Shown: piece after piece, positions 1 to 12,787 of the stretch | Layout of the letters: every line of letters starts with the position of its first letter | Numbering within the stretch: the first letter of the stretch is position 1 | Source: Drosophila pseudoobscura | Lineage: Eukaryota > Arthropoda > Insecta > Diptera > Drosophilidae | Direction: 5' to 3' | Assembly (NCBI RefSeq): GCF_009870125.1 | Contig: NC_046679.1 | Coordinates: forward strand, 6,076,001-6,140,000 | DNA: 64,000 nucleotides | The notes under the pieces: generated by a model | Seen by the model: the letters and a program-made list of their open reading frames with translations, nothing else | Databases searched by the model: none | What the model was told of the DNA's origin: nothing | Position numbers and translations under genes: made by a program

Positions 1-2328
1 ATCATGGGGGGTATTACTGAGAGAAACCCCCGAGGAAAGCCTCAAATATCTGGGAATGCAACACCTGCAGACTAATTTCGGTGGAAATGGTTTTTTACGC
101 ATCGAAATGGGGGAAATGGGAGCGAGGTGGACTCATTCTTTTTGTTGAACAAATGCATTTCTTTTTTTGTTTTCAATTTCAATTTCACTGCCGTGACCGC
201 GACCAAGACGCCGCTGACTCACACACAGAACATGGTTAAACACAGTTGCCAAAAAAAACACCAGCCACCCAAACACCCCAACACATAGATACTCAGACGT
301 ATCTATGTATATCTATGTTTATTTAATTTGTTATATGTACGAGTTTTTGAATTTGAACTGAATTTTGCGCCAATGCACACCTTGAAAATCACAAATTTCA
401 TGCCAGAGCGCCAGCAGCAAAATTTGAATTCTGTCACGGCATGCAGCAGATTGCAAGGGGTATCGGCTCTCCGGTGTTCCCTATCTACGAGTATCTGCGG
501 CGTGCTGACAATGTTACGTATACGCAGCGTACGAGCATATCTCTAGGTTTGCACAGCTGTCCGAAATAGCAGCGGAATTTTCAGAATATTCTACCTTTTG
601 CGGTCTCAAAGAGCCTCCACACACGAATACGAAGACGGACACGGAGACGGATCCGGACACTCACGGACTCACTCGCGGTATCTTGTGGTATCTGGCGGAG
701 AAGAAGCCAAAGCGAACCGCACGCGTGTAAAGCAACAAGCAAACTGAAAAACTTTTGATGTTGCTATTTTGTATGTTTTTTATTTTGTTGCCTCAAAATG
801 TGGGAGATGAAAAGCACGCACACCCACAGAGCGCTCGACAGAGAGCGAGGGAGAGAGACATTCAGGGCGAGAGAGAGGGGAGAGCGAGCGCGCGATATGG
901 AAGGGAGAGACGCATGCATGCATAGACTATTTAATTCATTTCAAAAAGAATTTACTTATTTCGAATAGAACAAACACACAGAGCAGTCGAGCTGAGCAGC
1001 TGAGCAGCGCGAAAAGCGCGTGAGCGGGAGCTTTGGCAAGCGTTAGACGCTCCCTAGACAGCGATGGGTGGGGGGGACTGGGGGCTCCAGAAGAAAATGG
1101 TAAAAGTCTCTTCTGGGCTGCAGCACAGTGGATGGCGATATGTAGCATGGCACTGCAACTTAATATTCGCTATTATGATAGACTCTGCCACAGCATTTAT
1201 GGCGGTTCACATTTCGCCCCAGTCAGGCAGTCAGGCAGTCAACCACTCAAGCCCTGGAACCACCCAACCACACAATGACGTCGCCAACTCGTGGTCGTCA
1301 TGGGGCTCTTCCGACTCCGACTTCGAATCCAACTTTGAGAGTTTTGCAATTGACTTCGATGGAATTGTGAAAATTATGCTGTCAATTGGTATTTTCTTGC
1401 TTTTAAATTGATTGTTTTAATAGCTAGAGAAATTTGAAACTATTTTGCTATCCGCCCAGTGGCCGAATGGCCGAATGCTAGGGTTTGGAGCCCGGCCCAC
1501 TGTGCGGGCGATTGCATAATCCCGCATAAACAAATACATATCTAAATAGGAAAAGGCCCAGCGTAAACTCTTAATCTGAAAATCATTTTGTTTATTTGAT
1601 TCGGTCACGAAGCGAGCGGAGGAGCGCCTTTTCATTCCGCTCATTAAGCTCATTTACGCAGAGACAAAGACAGGGACAGGGACACACACAAGCAGAACAA
1701 CTCAATCGGAAAAGCGTCTTGTCTTCGATGCTCTCCGCGCTCTCGTTGGCGTCTAAAATTATGGGATTGATGAGACGAGGCGAAGGGGAACGGAGGGGGG
1801 GCCGTGCACGGCAAGGGGAGAGTTCAATATGTGCTTATTTATTATGTTGCAAGCTCGGAGCTCTCTGGCACACTCTCGCTCTCCACTCACTATCGATCGT
1901 GCGCGCTCGACATTATGAACTAATTAAAAAATCTACTTTGAAGCACGCCGCTGCCCGCAGTGGCAAAGTGGAAAAGTGGCATAGTGGCAAATGAGCTTTT
2001 GATCAATACGCCTCACTGCAATTAGTCGTACTGAAGCCATAAATTGTTCTCGCTTCTCTCGTGGCGACCGAAATCTAAATCATTTTTCTGGTTAACCTTT
2101 CGCGGCTGAGTGTCGGGGGTTCCCCCATCCTAGCATTTTATTTGTGTTTGCACAAAAGTGACTTTTATGTAATTTGAAACACAATATACGTGGCTTTTAG
2201 ATCCATTTCTTAGAAATTGTTTGAATAAATTTAACCTACATTCCTACCTTCGATAAATACTCACTCAATTGTTGATTGCGTTGTTCATATAAGACAAAAA
2301 ACTCGCTTATGTTAATTATTCGAAAATA
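1..2328. other. Non-coding flank, no gene supported
   Basis: I see no splice-consistent or codon-biased reading frame here on either strand; the open stretches are short and low complexity. A purine-rich stretch at about 829-890 holds several GAGAG units and is listed separately. The stretch upstream of 2329 lies beyond the inferred 3' end of the minus-strand membrane-protein gene. Confidence 0.6.
829..890. promoter_or_regulatory. GAGAG-rich cluster, possible GAGA-factor sites
   Basis: About 60 bases contain repeated GAGAG/GAGCGAG units. GAGA-factor (Trl) binds GAG-type motifs at Drosophila promoters and Polycomb response elements. Function is inferred from the motif only; simple purine-repeat expansion is an equal alternative. 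Confidence 0.3.
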
Positions 2329-2334
2329 TTTATT
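2329..2334 (-). terminator. Candidate poly(A) signal of the acidic membrane-protein gene
   Basis: AATAAA on the minus strand, about 320 bases downstream of the stop codon at 2654. This is the first canonical hexamer I find after the stop. Confidence 0.5.
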
Positions 2335-2653
2335 CTGACTTTCTATCAGAGACTCATTAAAAATGTGCTTATTTCTAAAAAAAATTTCTACATATAAATA
2401 TTAAAGATGTTTTTAAAAATTTCGCAAAATCTTAGAAATAAATGTGCATTTAAAATTAAACAATATGGCAATTGATTTCGATTCGATTTCGCTTTTCTTT
2501 CGATTTGTGTCAACCAAACTGTAACAACCAGTCGGAGCGGAGGAGCTAGCTCAAGTCTTCTTTTCTGCTTCCCTTAAATAATGAAAGCAATCTCAGTGTT
2601 TAGAAATATTTACATGGCACCCTTGGGAGTCAGCGCCGTCTATAGCCTTTAGT

Positions 2654-5600
2654 CTATAGGCATTCTTCTGTCTCCTCACTGCCCATCGACACAATGACGG
2701 GCGTTGAGAGATCCACATCCAGCAGCTTCATCTGAGCATCCTCCTCGTCCAGAGAGTCCTTGCCAAGGCGTTGCTCCTGCATCTCGATGTCCAGTGTCCC
2801 ATGCTGGCGTTGGAACGATACCACGAAAATGACCAGCGAGGTGATAATGAAGATCACCGCAGTTCCAGAGCACAGGGCAATGATCATGGTGGAACGGTAG
2901 GAGGAGGGCCGCGAGAGAGGTGCTGAATGTTCGTCGGCCGAGTTGCTGTCGAAGGTCTGTCCGGCGTCGTGGGGTGGATAGGACACCAGCGGCGTGGCGG
3001 TGCTGTCGTCCGATGGACATTTTGGCTCATCTCCAGCGGATGGTTTTTCTTCCTTCTCCGAGGAATCGTCATCGTCCTTGGACTGTTCGGTTTTAGCATC
3101 AGTTTCATCGCTTTCTGCTTCTTTCTCTTCGATGGACTCATCTTCAACATTGTGGGTGCCTTTGGGAACATCTGAATCTACGACTTTCGGTGTTTCGGTT
3201 GGTTCATGGACAGTCTCAATCTGCTCAGTTCGCGCTACAGCAACCTCCTCCTCCTCCTCTGAGTGCTCTTCATTGGGGCTTAAGACTTCAGTTGCAGTCT
3301 CCTCCGTAGTCTCCGGTACGATCTCTGCTCCAGCGGCCTCATTAACGGGGTCCTGCGGCTCTGCTGGCTCCACGACTGTTTCCTCTGGCGTGCCAGCCTC
3401 TTCTACCTGTGCCTCAATCTCTGCCTTTGCCGCGATCTCAGCCTTAGCCTCGATATCAGCTTTAGTTTCAACTTCTGTATGGGTAGGTTCCACGCTGATT
3501 GTGCTGATCGCTTTCGGTTCAATCTCCTCAGAATCGATTTCATTCAGACTGTCTGTTTGCTCCTCAAGTGTGCGCCCTTCGAGAACAGTTTTAGTCTCTT
3601 GCGAAGGAACCTCCGGAGCCACCTCAACGGGCAGCAGATCTTCCACGCCTTGTTTCTTGGTCACCTGGTGCTTGGGTCCTTCATAGATTGGCAACGGCGT
3701 TGTCTCTCTATCCTCAAAGACCTCGTGCTCCTGCTCCAAGGCCAACAGGTTCGTTTTAGTGATGGGTTGTTCGGTGATAGCCCGGTTCTCGTTGAAGATG
3801 ACGGAGACCAGGTCACTGGTTACACTGGGCAACGGTCTGCTACGGCCCTCCTCCTGCTCGCTGGACACGGGTGTATGCTCAGTAGCCGTAGTGGTATCCG
3901 CATTTGTATTTGTTTGTTGTAATTCCTTGGTTTGATCGTTGTTCGCTTGTGGGTTCAATGGGACTTCTTTGGAACCCTCTTCCTCAGCTTCAAGTGTCTT
4001 GGGCTCGCGAGCACTTTGAACTGCAAATAAAGGATGGATTTTGGTTAGTCCTTGCGCTCCATCTCAGGATGGTTATACCATTTACCTTCAGTCTCCTGAT
4101 GATCGGTTTTATTTTCCTGGTCCTGTGCGAGCTCCTCCTTCAGTTGCACCACCGGACTCGAGGCATCGGCCTCCATTTCCAACTCCATTTCACTCTTCAC
4201 CGCATTTCGTATGTCCTGCTCCAGGTCCTCGCCGGCCAAAGCAACAAAGCTGGTGTCCACCAGGTCATCCACAACTTCAGACGCTCTGGTCTCTACAGGA
4301 TCGATCGCCACGTCCTGGAGGGCGGGCTCAACGGTCGTTTCATTTTGATTTACGATTTCTTCGATATCCGCAGGAAAGGTGGTTGACTCGGCTAAAATGA
4401 TATGAACAAGGCATAGTTAAGTTACAAACCAATGTGGAATTTCAATGTAGAATTACATGTAGCTGGCATGTAACTACCAACAGATGGCGTGTGCTGATGA
4501 TGTAGAATACATGTAAGTGTCATATACAATTCTTTGTTTCTCTAATTTTGTAGCTCTCTTATTTAAATATTTGTTAAAAAGAAACCGAAAAAAACCCTTT
4601 TAAAACGAATCGGATCTTATAGAAAACTGATTAATTTACCGGATCTTTACATTAGGAAATGCCTTTTATCGAATAAATTAACCTATATAAAGATCAATGT
4701 AAGATCAGCTTATTCGAAAACAGGCAGAAGAATAAGGAAAACTGAAATTCTATTGCCTAAAATATCCTGTTTGCATCTTCTCTCATGCATTCAAACAGTT
4801 TTCCATGAATTTCCCTTGTGTACAGGTGGGTGGAAAAAAGATTTGAGTGGACGATCATCAAATTACGATCACTAGATCTAGATTCGAGTCTAGTTTGTGT
4901 GGGGCCGACCAGTAAACTGTCTTGCTAAACAACTTTCACAGAATGGAATCAATTATGATTTACGAAATGCAAATTCGAACAACGACCAGCAGGGAGAAAG
5001 TAAAAACAGGAAAGAACATGCGTGATGTACAGGAATGTCCAAAAGCTTTTTGGACCGAAAATTAATAAAATGTATTCTCAAACGATGATAATAGTCCCAC
5101 CGTTACATTGATAAACTTCCCATTTAACGAACTAATAAACCAATATTGCTGCCATATTCCTCCACACAGCCGCCATTAGGCCTTTTCGAATGGTTTTTCT
5201 TTATGGCCATGCCTCTAGCATCTATATATCCGAGTGTGCGTTGACAAACGGCATTGATATGGACATCGACACGGCCCATTCATAGCCACATCTATTCGGC
5301 AGCTATCATCACTGTCATCAGTGCACATTTTCTCACACATTCATTGACAACTTCTTGGGACCCGACCCCGCCACATCCCGTCCCAGATCTCAGATAGCGG
5401 GCTGGCCGCAACCCGAATTCCCGTCCGGCGTATGCGCATACGTACGCCCGCGCCCCAATAATTCAAAATGCTTCCAAGTGGTCGTCGATGCAGTGATTAA
5501 AATTCCAGACACACACGACAACACCAACAACATCCCAAATTAGTAACAAAATAAACAAACCAACGAAACCAGGCAGCGGCAACCCGCCCAGTTTGTCTTT

Positions 5601-7127
5601 TCTTTGCCTATAAAGTAGCTGACTTTATTTATGAGATGACATCCATTCCTGCCCGTCCCTCTTCGCACGCACATCTCGTTCTCAATTCTCAATCCCTTGC
5701 CATGCCAATGCATGCCTCAATGCCTCAATGCCTCGATGCCTCTTTGCCTGTGCCCAAAAGACTCTAGGAGATGCAACTGCATTCGTGGAAAAACAGAATT
5801 ATTAGATGCTCTGCATGAGATATGCATGGGCGGTGCGGCCCATACCCATACCCATGCCCATTTCTATTCCTATTCCCAATCCCTTGGGAACGAGTGTCAG
5901 GCAACAACAATAACACAGCATCGGGGCATAGAGAGCGTCCCAGAGTCTAAAGAAGGTCTTAAAATGGGACAAAGCATGCCGCACCAACAAAAACAAAGAC
6001 GAAATGGCATTTAGAGAAAATAACAACAGGAAAAATAAATCGATTTTCTTTTCGGCTGTCCACGCAGCTTGCCGCAGTTGCAGTTGCCCAAACCGGGGCA
6101 GTGTCATCTGTCGGGGTCCGGTCCGGGGTCCCTTCTGTGGTGGAGTGCCTGCCTGCATTGGGAAATTATCTTTTTGGACATATTCGGTTGCTCCCATGTT
6201 GTGTGGGCATGTTTTAAGTGAGAAAAATTACTTGTTCTACACAGGGCAACATGCAAGCATGATCAATGATCCTTTAAGGGTGGGGTCGGGACAGTTATGG
6301 GCTTAGGGAATTGTAATTGATGGAACGCGATCAAAATTATGAGTTTGTTCAACCAGAAATTAGGGAACCCCGCTTAATTAGATGTCTTCTGACTCATTCA
6401 ATGTCCCAGTGTTAGATTCCCATAAAGACTCTCCCCATAGGCCCCTCTTTAACTGAATTGCGACTGATCCCCCTGTTATCTCTGTTTTATCGCACAACTT
6501 GAACTCTGGCGACCGCCTCAATTGGCCTGTTGCTAAACATTATTGAACTTTCGCACGCTGCTGGGGTCTCTCTGACCCCAGTGTCTCTATGAGACACCCA
6601 AGTGCCACTGTTTTGGGGTGTAGATTGGATCGCGGTTGGACTGTGGCATCTGCGGCCTCTGCGTCGCCTCTTCCGCGGCAGTGGCATAATTACGCGCAGT
6701 TTGCTGGCATGTTGTCTGCAGTCAGTGCCTGCCTGTTTGAATTATGCCAACAAACTAAAAGAAAACGGGGAAAATGCAATAATGTCTCTCAGAAGAGTCG
6801 GGCAGCAACGGCAGCCAGATATATAAGTCAAAGGCCTGATGCGACCGCAGCATCTACAAGTGATTACGACAAAGATGATGATGATGACGACAATGCATCT
6901 CTCTATCTCTCAGATTGGCAGGGGTAGGAGAAGATGTGGAGCTGGTGTGTCTGATACTTACAAGGTAGAGCCGAGCATGGAGCCAGCATGGACACTGCGG
7001 CCAGCGTCACGAAGACCAATGCCAGAGCCAGAGCCAGAGGGTTCGCCAGCCCGTTCCCGGTGGAGCATCTGCCTGGAACAACTTTGCAGCTGCTTCTCCT
7101 GATGCGATGGCTCTTAGAAATTGCCAT
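2654..7127 (-). CDS. Acidic single-pass membrane protein, function unknown (3 coding exons)
   Basis: Coding exons in order are 7127-6962, 4391-4086 and 4020-2654, giving 612 residues. Phases agree at both joins (one leftover base, then two), with donors GTAAGT and GTAAAT and acceptors TTTTAG and TTGCAG. The first exon has a hydrophobic run at about residues 31-46 that looks like a signal peptide or anchor. A long Glu/Asp/Thr/Ser/Pro-rich, low-complexity segment follows, with alternating AK/EIEA-like repeats. One clear membrane helix lies at about residues 536-558, starting just after SYRSTMI. A 54-residue acidic cytoplasmic tail ends SMGSEETEECL. The layout suggests a type I surface protein with an extended, probably O-glycosylated stalk. 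I see no folded domain and do not recognise the family. The start was chosen because it adds a signal-like segment and a perfect splice phase; 5' non-coding exons further upstream are likely but not visible. The first intron is about 2.6 kb. Confidence 0.75.
4392..6961 (-). other. First intron of the acidic membrane-protein gene
   Basis: A 2.57-kb intron bounded by donor GTAAGTATC and acceptor CATTTTAG on the minus strand. It contains short simple-sequence runs, including CCCATA-like hexamers at 5838-5880, but no nested gene I can support. Confidence 0.65.
5838..5880. repeat. Imperfect CCCATA/CCCATT hexamer microsatellite
   Basis: Tandem CCCATA units grade into CCTATT and CCCAAT units within the large first intron of the acidic membrane-protein gene. 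No function is implied. Confidence 0.6.
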
Positions 7128-10100
7128 ATTGAATGACTGATTGATTAGGTTGTCGCTCCTTGTTTGACGGGCCCGAAACGAAATCAACAAAACTGGCCAA
7201 GAGCCGGCTAACACGCACACAACACACACGCGCACGCACAGATACACGATGATGGGCACACAGATACTGCGATGCGATGCGATACAAATGCAGCTTGCGT
7301 TGGTTCTCTTTAGAGTTTCAGCTGTTGCTGCCTGCCTGCTGCCTGTATTCCGACTCCGATTTCCAGCTCCGTACGCGTTGGCGACTCACAAAGAACTAAA
7401 GTTGAGAACGCGTGCGCTCTGGAATTTTGTTGCCTTCGTCGTCGTCGTCGTTGTTGTCGCTGTGTGGCAGACACAGATACATGTACATATACATACATAT
7501 ATTGATGACGACCTGGCCCTGGGCCGGGTCTCTCTGCCTTTCTCTGCAGTTTGCCGCATGCCAGATCCATCATGAGAGTGCCTGCATTTGTTTGCCTTTG
7601 GGTAATAATAGGGCATGGCATGGCAGGCAGGCAGGCATACGGCTTCTGCAGCCGCTTCTGAGTGGGCTAGGTGTGGGGTTGCCGCCCCGGCCATAAAACA
7701 GTATCACTGTGTGTGTGTGAGTGTGTGTTGGTCTGATAAGTGTAAAAGTGTATTCGAAGCGCCAGCCCCAGCCCTATCCCTAGCCAACATGCGAGCCAGC
7801 TCGTCGAATCGTAACTAACATTTTGGCGCGGCTATATCGGGGGTACTTCACATCCACATCGTCATCGAGAGCCCCTCTCATTGTAGACAGCCAATTCGCT
7901 TGCAGGCGCTCTTCGGGACTGGACCCTTAGCTGGGTCGGTCTGGCTCTACCTCTACCTCCACCTCTGCCCGGCACTCGTACGCGTACGTACTCGTATTGT
8001 TTATTTGGTACAATACGAGAGCTCCAATACAAAAGAGAGCATGAACAATAAGGGTCTGGAGAGTAGGACAAGCCCCCCCGTTTGATATCATGTGTAATCA
8101 ATCAGAGCATAGATTATGGGCTCAAATTATGGGAATTAAAAGTTGTATACTTTTCCAGATATGAGGGAAAATGCAACCACACAAAGCCAACACATTTCCA
8201 AATAATAACTGATAATATAATTTAAAAACTAATTAAAATCTGAAACCATGCCATAGTTAAACCAAGACCGAAACGCTTATCAACCTGATCGACTGGGACG
8301 AATCCGTTGCATTGTTTGTTTAATGTTCAGTGGAGTGGACGAGCGTGAATGATTTTTGCCTAGAAACCCAGCCGATGCCTGCACGAGAGTTCAGCATCGC
8401 ATCGGAGTGCTTGTTGTCCACGGGGGTCTTTCCAGGCAAAGTGCCTGTGAATGGATGGATGGACCGGGCGACCACTACCTTCTGGTTGGTCTGCTGCTGC
8501 TGCCCTGACAGAATCCCAAGCGAAACTTCTGGCAAAGCTGTCGTCAATGACGACAATCGACAACGAGGAGGAGCCTTTACATACAACTCCTATTTGTTGT
8601 ACTTGTTGTATATTTGTATATAGTTGTTTTGAGACTTTTGGCCGTGGAGTGTAGGTTTTCCCTGCAGCATTTTCCATTCCGTGAGGTAGCAGCCTCCGCC
8701 TGGGACTCGGAACTGGTCGGCCCACTGTTTATATTTTATTGATTATGCCAGCAGGTAACCCCCAGTGCAGACCGTGCCACGGAAATTTGACTAATGTGAG
8801 CGCGCCTTCAGATTCAATTTAGTCGTTAAATATTTAGATTTTGTTATTGCCGTCGTGGCTCTGCGGTGGTGGACGGCAACAGGAAGGAATCAATTGGTTT
8901 CCCTTTGAGTAACAGCGCTTAGTCATGACGAACAACGTCAAAGTCGACGTCGACGGTGGCGGCGGTGGTGGCAGCCACTTCCTCCTAAGGCCTCACAATG
9001 TTCCTTTTGTTGTCGGCCGGAGTCGTGGCGGTGGATTGAGATTTTGTTGAATTTTTATTTTACTTTTGCTTGCCGCGTTTTACGACCGACAATTGCCAGC
9101 AGTTAGCAGTCAACTATCCATCCAGGCAGCGGTAAATATGTAATCCCTGGCTCATGACTCAGGCAGCCGCGGACGCCGCAAGTCGGACTGCAATTAGAGA
9201 AGCGCCTCAGACAGGTAGACGGTTCCTGGCCAAGGCCGCCGCTGCTGCTGCTGTTTGCAAGGGCCAATTTACAAACACATCAAGAAGCAATTAGGCCCAG
9301 ATTAGCATAGTGCTATTCACTGACCCGGCGCTCAGTGCGGGGAAACGGGTGACAGTCATCGCCTGCCCTTTCCCCGAGCTCAGTCGTCAATCACTTTCGT
9401 TTTATGACCGACGGCTTGGCTGGCGCTGCATTGATAAGCAACTGATTACATCGCCTGGGCAGCCCCGCCTTGGCCTTTTCTGGTTTAGATAAACGAACGA
9501 AGAAAGACGAAAGAAAGGCTGAGCTGAACTGAGCTGAGCGGACTGACCGGAAACCCAGTTCCAGAGACCGAAAGAAAACGAAACCCAATGCAAACATTCG
9601 AGTATCAGAAACAAGAGCACTCAAAGTGAAATGTCAGCTCATTGTTGGAAGGAAAAGCTGGACGGGCCTTTGATTTGTGGCCGCCACAACGCATCGCATC
9701 GCATCAGTTTCGGTGGATGTGGATGGGGATTGGGATGGGGCACGCATTATGCAGATCTTGTCCAGTTTGGGTTTCAAGTTCAATACAAAGTTCACGCCAC
9801 GCAACTGTGAATGACTGACCGAAAGTGGGGAAATCACCAAATGGTTTCCAGATAACCAATATCTGTATACTCTTCCTCAAAATATGTGATTCATAAGTAA
9901 ATGAAATAAATACTTTTAAATTAAACAATCGATTGAGGAGTTATGCGCAGGCAGAACTTTTCTCAGAAGTGATCCTTGAAGAATAACTGCAATTCAAGGA
10001 AGTCCCTGCTCAGAACTACCTCCACTCAAATGTGAATCGTTCATATGTGAAACTACTTAATAGTTTGATCGAATTATAAGGTCTTCACAGACCATAGTAA

Positions 10101-12787
10101 GTTCCTTGAAACGAATGCGACAAAACAATCTATTTGTTGATGATAAGTAGAAACAAAATATTACTCATAGAAAAGGAATTAGAAACTTCCTTATGGTGGG
10201 AAAAATATAAAGAAATCGTAGGTGTCTCCGTTCCCTGAAACCTAATACGCTGCTCATTAATATCCCCGTGTTTATACAATTACTAATACCCCATAATTAC
10301 ATCACTTGAGTATCATCGATGTGGGGTAAATACAGAGACCAAAATAAACAATCAAATTTGGCAATGGAGTGCGACATGGGGCATGCATTATGGATTGTTT
10401 TAGGCCGCTATTATATAGAATCCATTAGGCATTAGCCGAAAGTGAAGAAAGTCAAACAAGGTGGAGGTTGGAGGCCGGAGCTGTGAAAGAAGCCCCTGGC
10501 CCCAAGCCCTAGGCCCCATTTCATTGAGCGTACTCGCACTTGCACTCGCAGTCATATGTTTATTGTTTAATTGTCGAAACCTGTTAACTAAACAGTTTAC
10601 TTGATCCACAGCCGGTTGGATGGATGGATGGATGGGTTGGACGCACGCGTCCAAACACTGTCTGATGTGTCACAATAGAAATTAGCGTAAACTGTTTTAA
10701 CGCCAGGCATACGGGCACCGCCCCTGGGACTTACTTGCCTTGGGCCGATCCGTCGGGCTGGGGTTGGGGGGCATGGCATTCACGTACTTGAGTCTGGGTA
10801 TCTGGTGGGTATCCGGTGGTCAATGCCGCCACTGGGCCAGTGGAGCGTCAGGCCAACCGGTCCATTGATGAAATGGTCTCGGGCAGTAAGTTAAATGAAG
10901 TCCAATGATACGAGTATCGTATGTGCACAGCATTTACAACCCCTTGCGCAGATGTTGGTGGGTTATTAAAAAGCCATATAAGCAAACAGAAAACGCTCTC
11001 CAGGTCGTGGACGCTCCACTGAATGTATTGTGTGAGAGTGAGAGACTGGGAAGTGGTTCCCCAGAAGGGGGCATACACCGGGGCTGACGTCGTCAATTGT
11101 CTTTCGAGTACGTAAACATAAACACCAGAAAACCGACACACACCATCCATAGCTTTTCAAACTTCCATGGGCACTACTACGCTGGGGTATGGGGTATGGT
11201 ATGGTGTGCCGTGCCGGTGCCAGTGCCAGTACTTCGACTGTCTGGGGGGCAGAGGCCGAGCCGAGCCGGGCCGGGCCACATCCTAAATAAGCAGACGACC
11301 GTTTTCATTAGGCAACAGGTTATTGCAATTCAGCGAAAACAACGGCGACATACGACAGACTACAATACGAGCCAAGCAGCCACCGCCACACTCAGAGTCT
11401 GAGCCTGAGCCAAAAAAAAAAAAAGAAAAAATGTAAGTAGCTCCCAAAAATGTATACACTGCTCAAAATCAATTGTATTTCATGAATACATTGTACGTAT
11501 GTGATGTGCATAACTTTCAGTGGGTTCCGTTCCGTATTGTTGCACCTTTTGAGAGTATTTATCATCCTTTATCTTCCAGTTGGTTTGTCTCTTGCATATC
11601 CAAGTGGGGTTCGGTTCCTGTTACTTCGATTGATCAACTGTCGATCATGTATGGGTATAGATATGACTTATCCAGAGATAATGCAACCAAATGAATCACT
11701 GAATTTAAATATTTATATTCAGGGAAAGCTCCCTTGAATGCCATAGCGAGGTGTGACCCCAAGATTGACAGAGATTCGATCTGTAAATCCAAGTGTTGTC
11801 CGTGAGAAGAGCTTTACCGGTATTACACATGCGAGTATGATCTACCTATGGGTTTCTCCCTACGACAAGGTCAATTCCACTTTCTTCTCGCATTTCTCAG
11901 AGCTAACATTGAAGCTTTGATGCCGCCCACTGTACGGGAGCGGCGTTGACACCTTTGGGTAGGGAGCGTTCTCTCTTTCATTAAGCTGTTATAATTGCTC
12001 AAATTGCCATGGCGGAATGCCAAGTCATTTGGGGAGGCAGTTCCGGGGGCGGCGTGTGTAGGTGTGGCGGGGCGAGCTGTGGATATTATGCACAGTGTAC
12101 GTACAGCTCTGTACTTTCTGCCGAAGAGCATGGGAGCAGCAGCAGCAGAAGCAGCAGAGACGGAGGTGGCTTTTGGATGCGCCGATGTTTTTGGGCGCTG
12201 AGGTACTACGGCATGCAGGTGGCTGGAACAGCAGCAGCAGCAGCAGCGGCGGGGGCTTAGTGGCAGGCAGACAGCAGGCCGGTTGGAGCTTGGCTTGGCG
12301 CTGGGTAACAAGCCCTGCGAGTCGCGGACGCATGCGCAGTCGATAAAGCACATTCGAATCGAACGTTAGCAGCGGTACCGCCGGGCCGAGCACGAGAGCA
12401 CGAGACCACGAAAACGACGAAAAATAGAGGCGTAAAACGACGGCGACGAACGACGAACGACAACGGCACTTTGATTGCAATTTTCATTCATATTCATTCA
12501 TGCGAACGTATGTACGAGTAGCGCGACTGTTTCGGCCTTTTTGAAAGCTCTTCTGGCGGCTGGTCTGCTGTTCGGCCGTACTTTCTTTTCGCACTCACGA
12601 TCCCCAGTCCCAGTCCTAGGTAGCAATCCCAATCCTTGGGCAGCTGGGGCACCGCGTGGCAGCCAGCTTTCGTTTTCGATCGATACGAGGCACGACCCCG
12701 TTCGGACCGGTTCAGGCTTCTACGGCTGCGTTACTTAATCCCCACCACATCCCAGCAGCGTTCATGTAATCATAATCCTGGACAGCC
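7128..12787. other. Long intergenic stretch, no gene supported
   Basis: Open frames here are short, overlap on both strands and lack splice support. Several triplet runs occur: CGT/GTT near 7437-7460, CTG near 9240-9255 and CAG near 12226-12250. The stretch probably holds the 5' regions of the minus-strand membrane-protein gene and the plus-strand lipase gene, which start at its two ends and diverge. I could not place a transcription start with confidence. Confidence 0.5.

Noticed and set aside
2994-3686. A 230-codon plus-strand Ser-rich frame
   Set aside because: It is the antisense shadow of the acidic coding exon on the minus strand (Glu/Asp codons read as Ser/Val).
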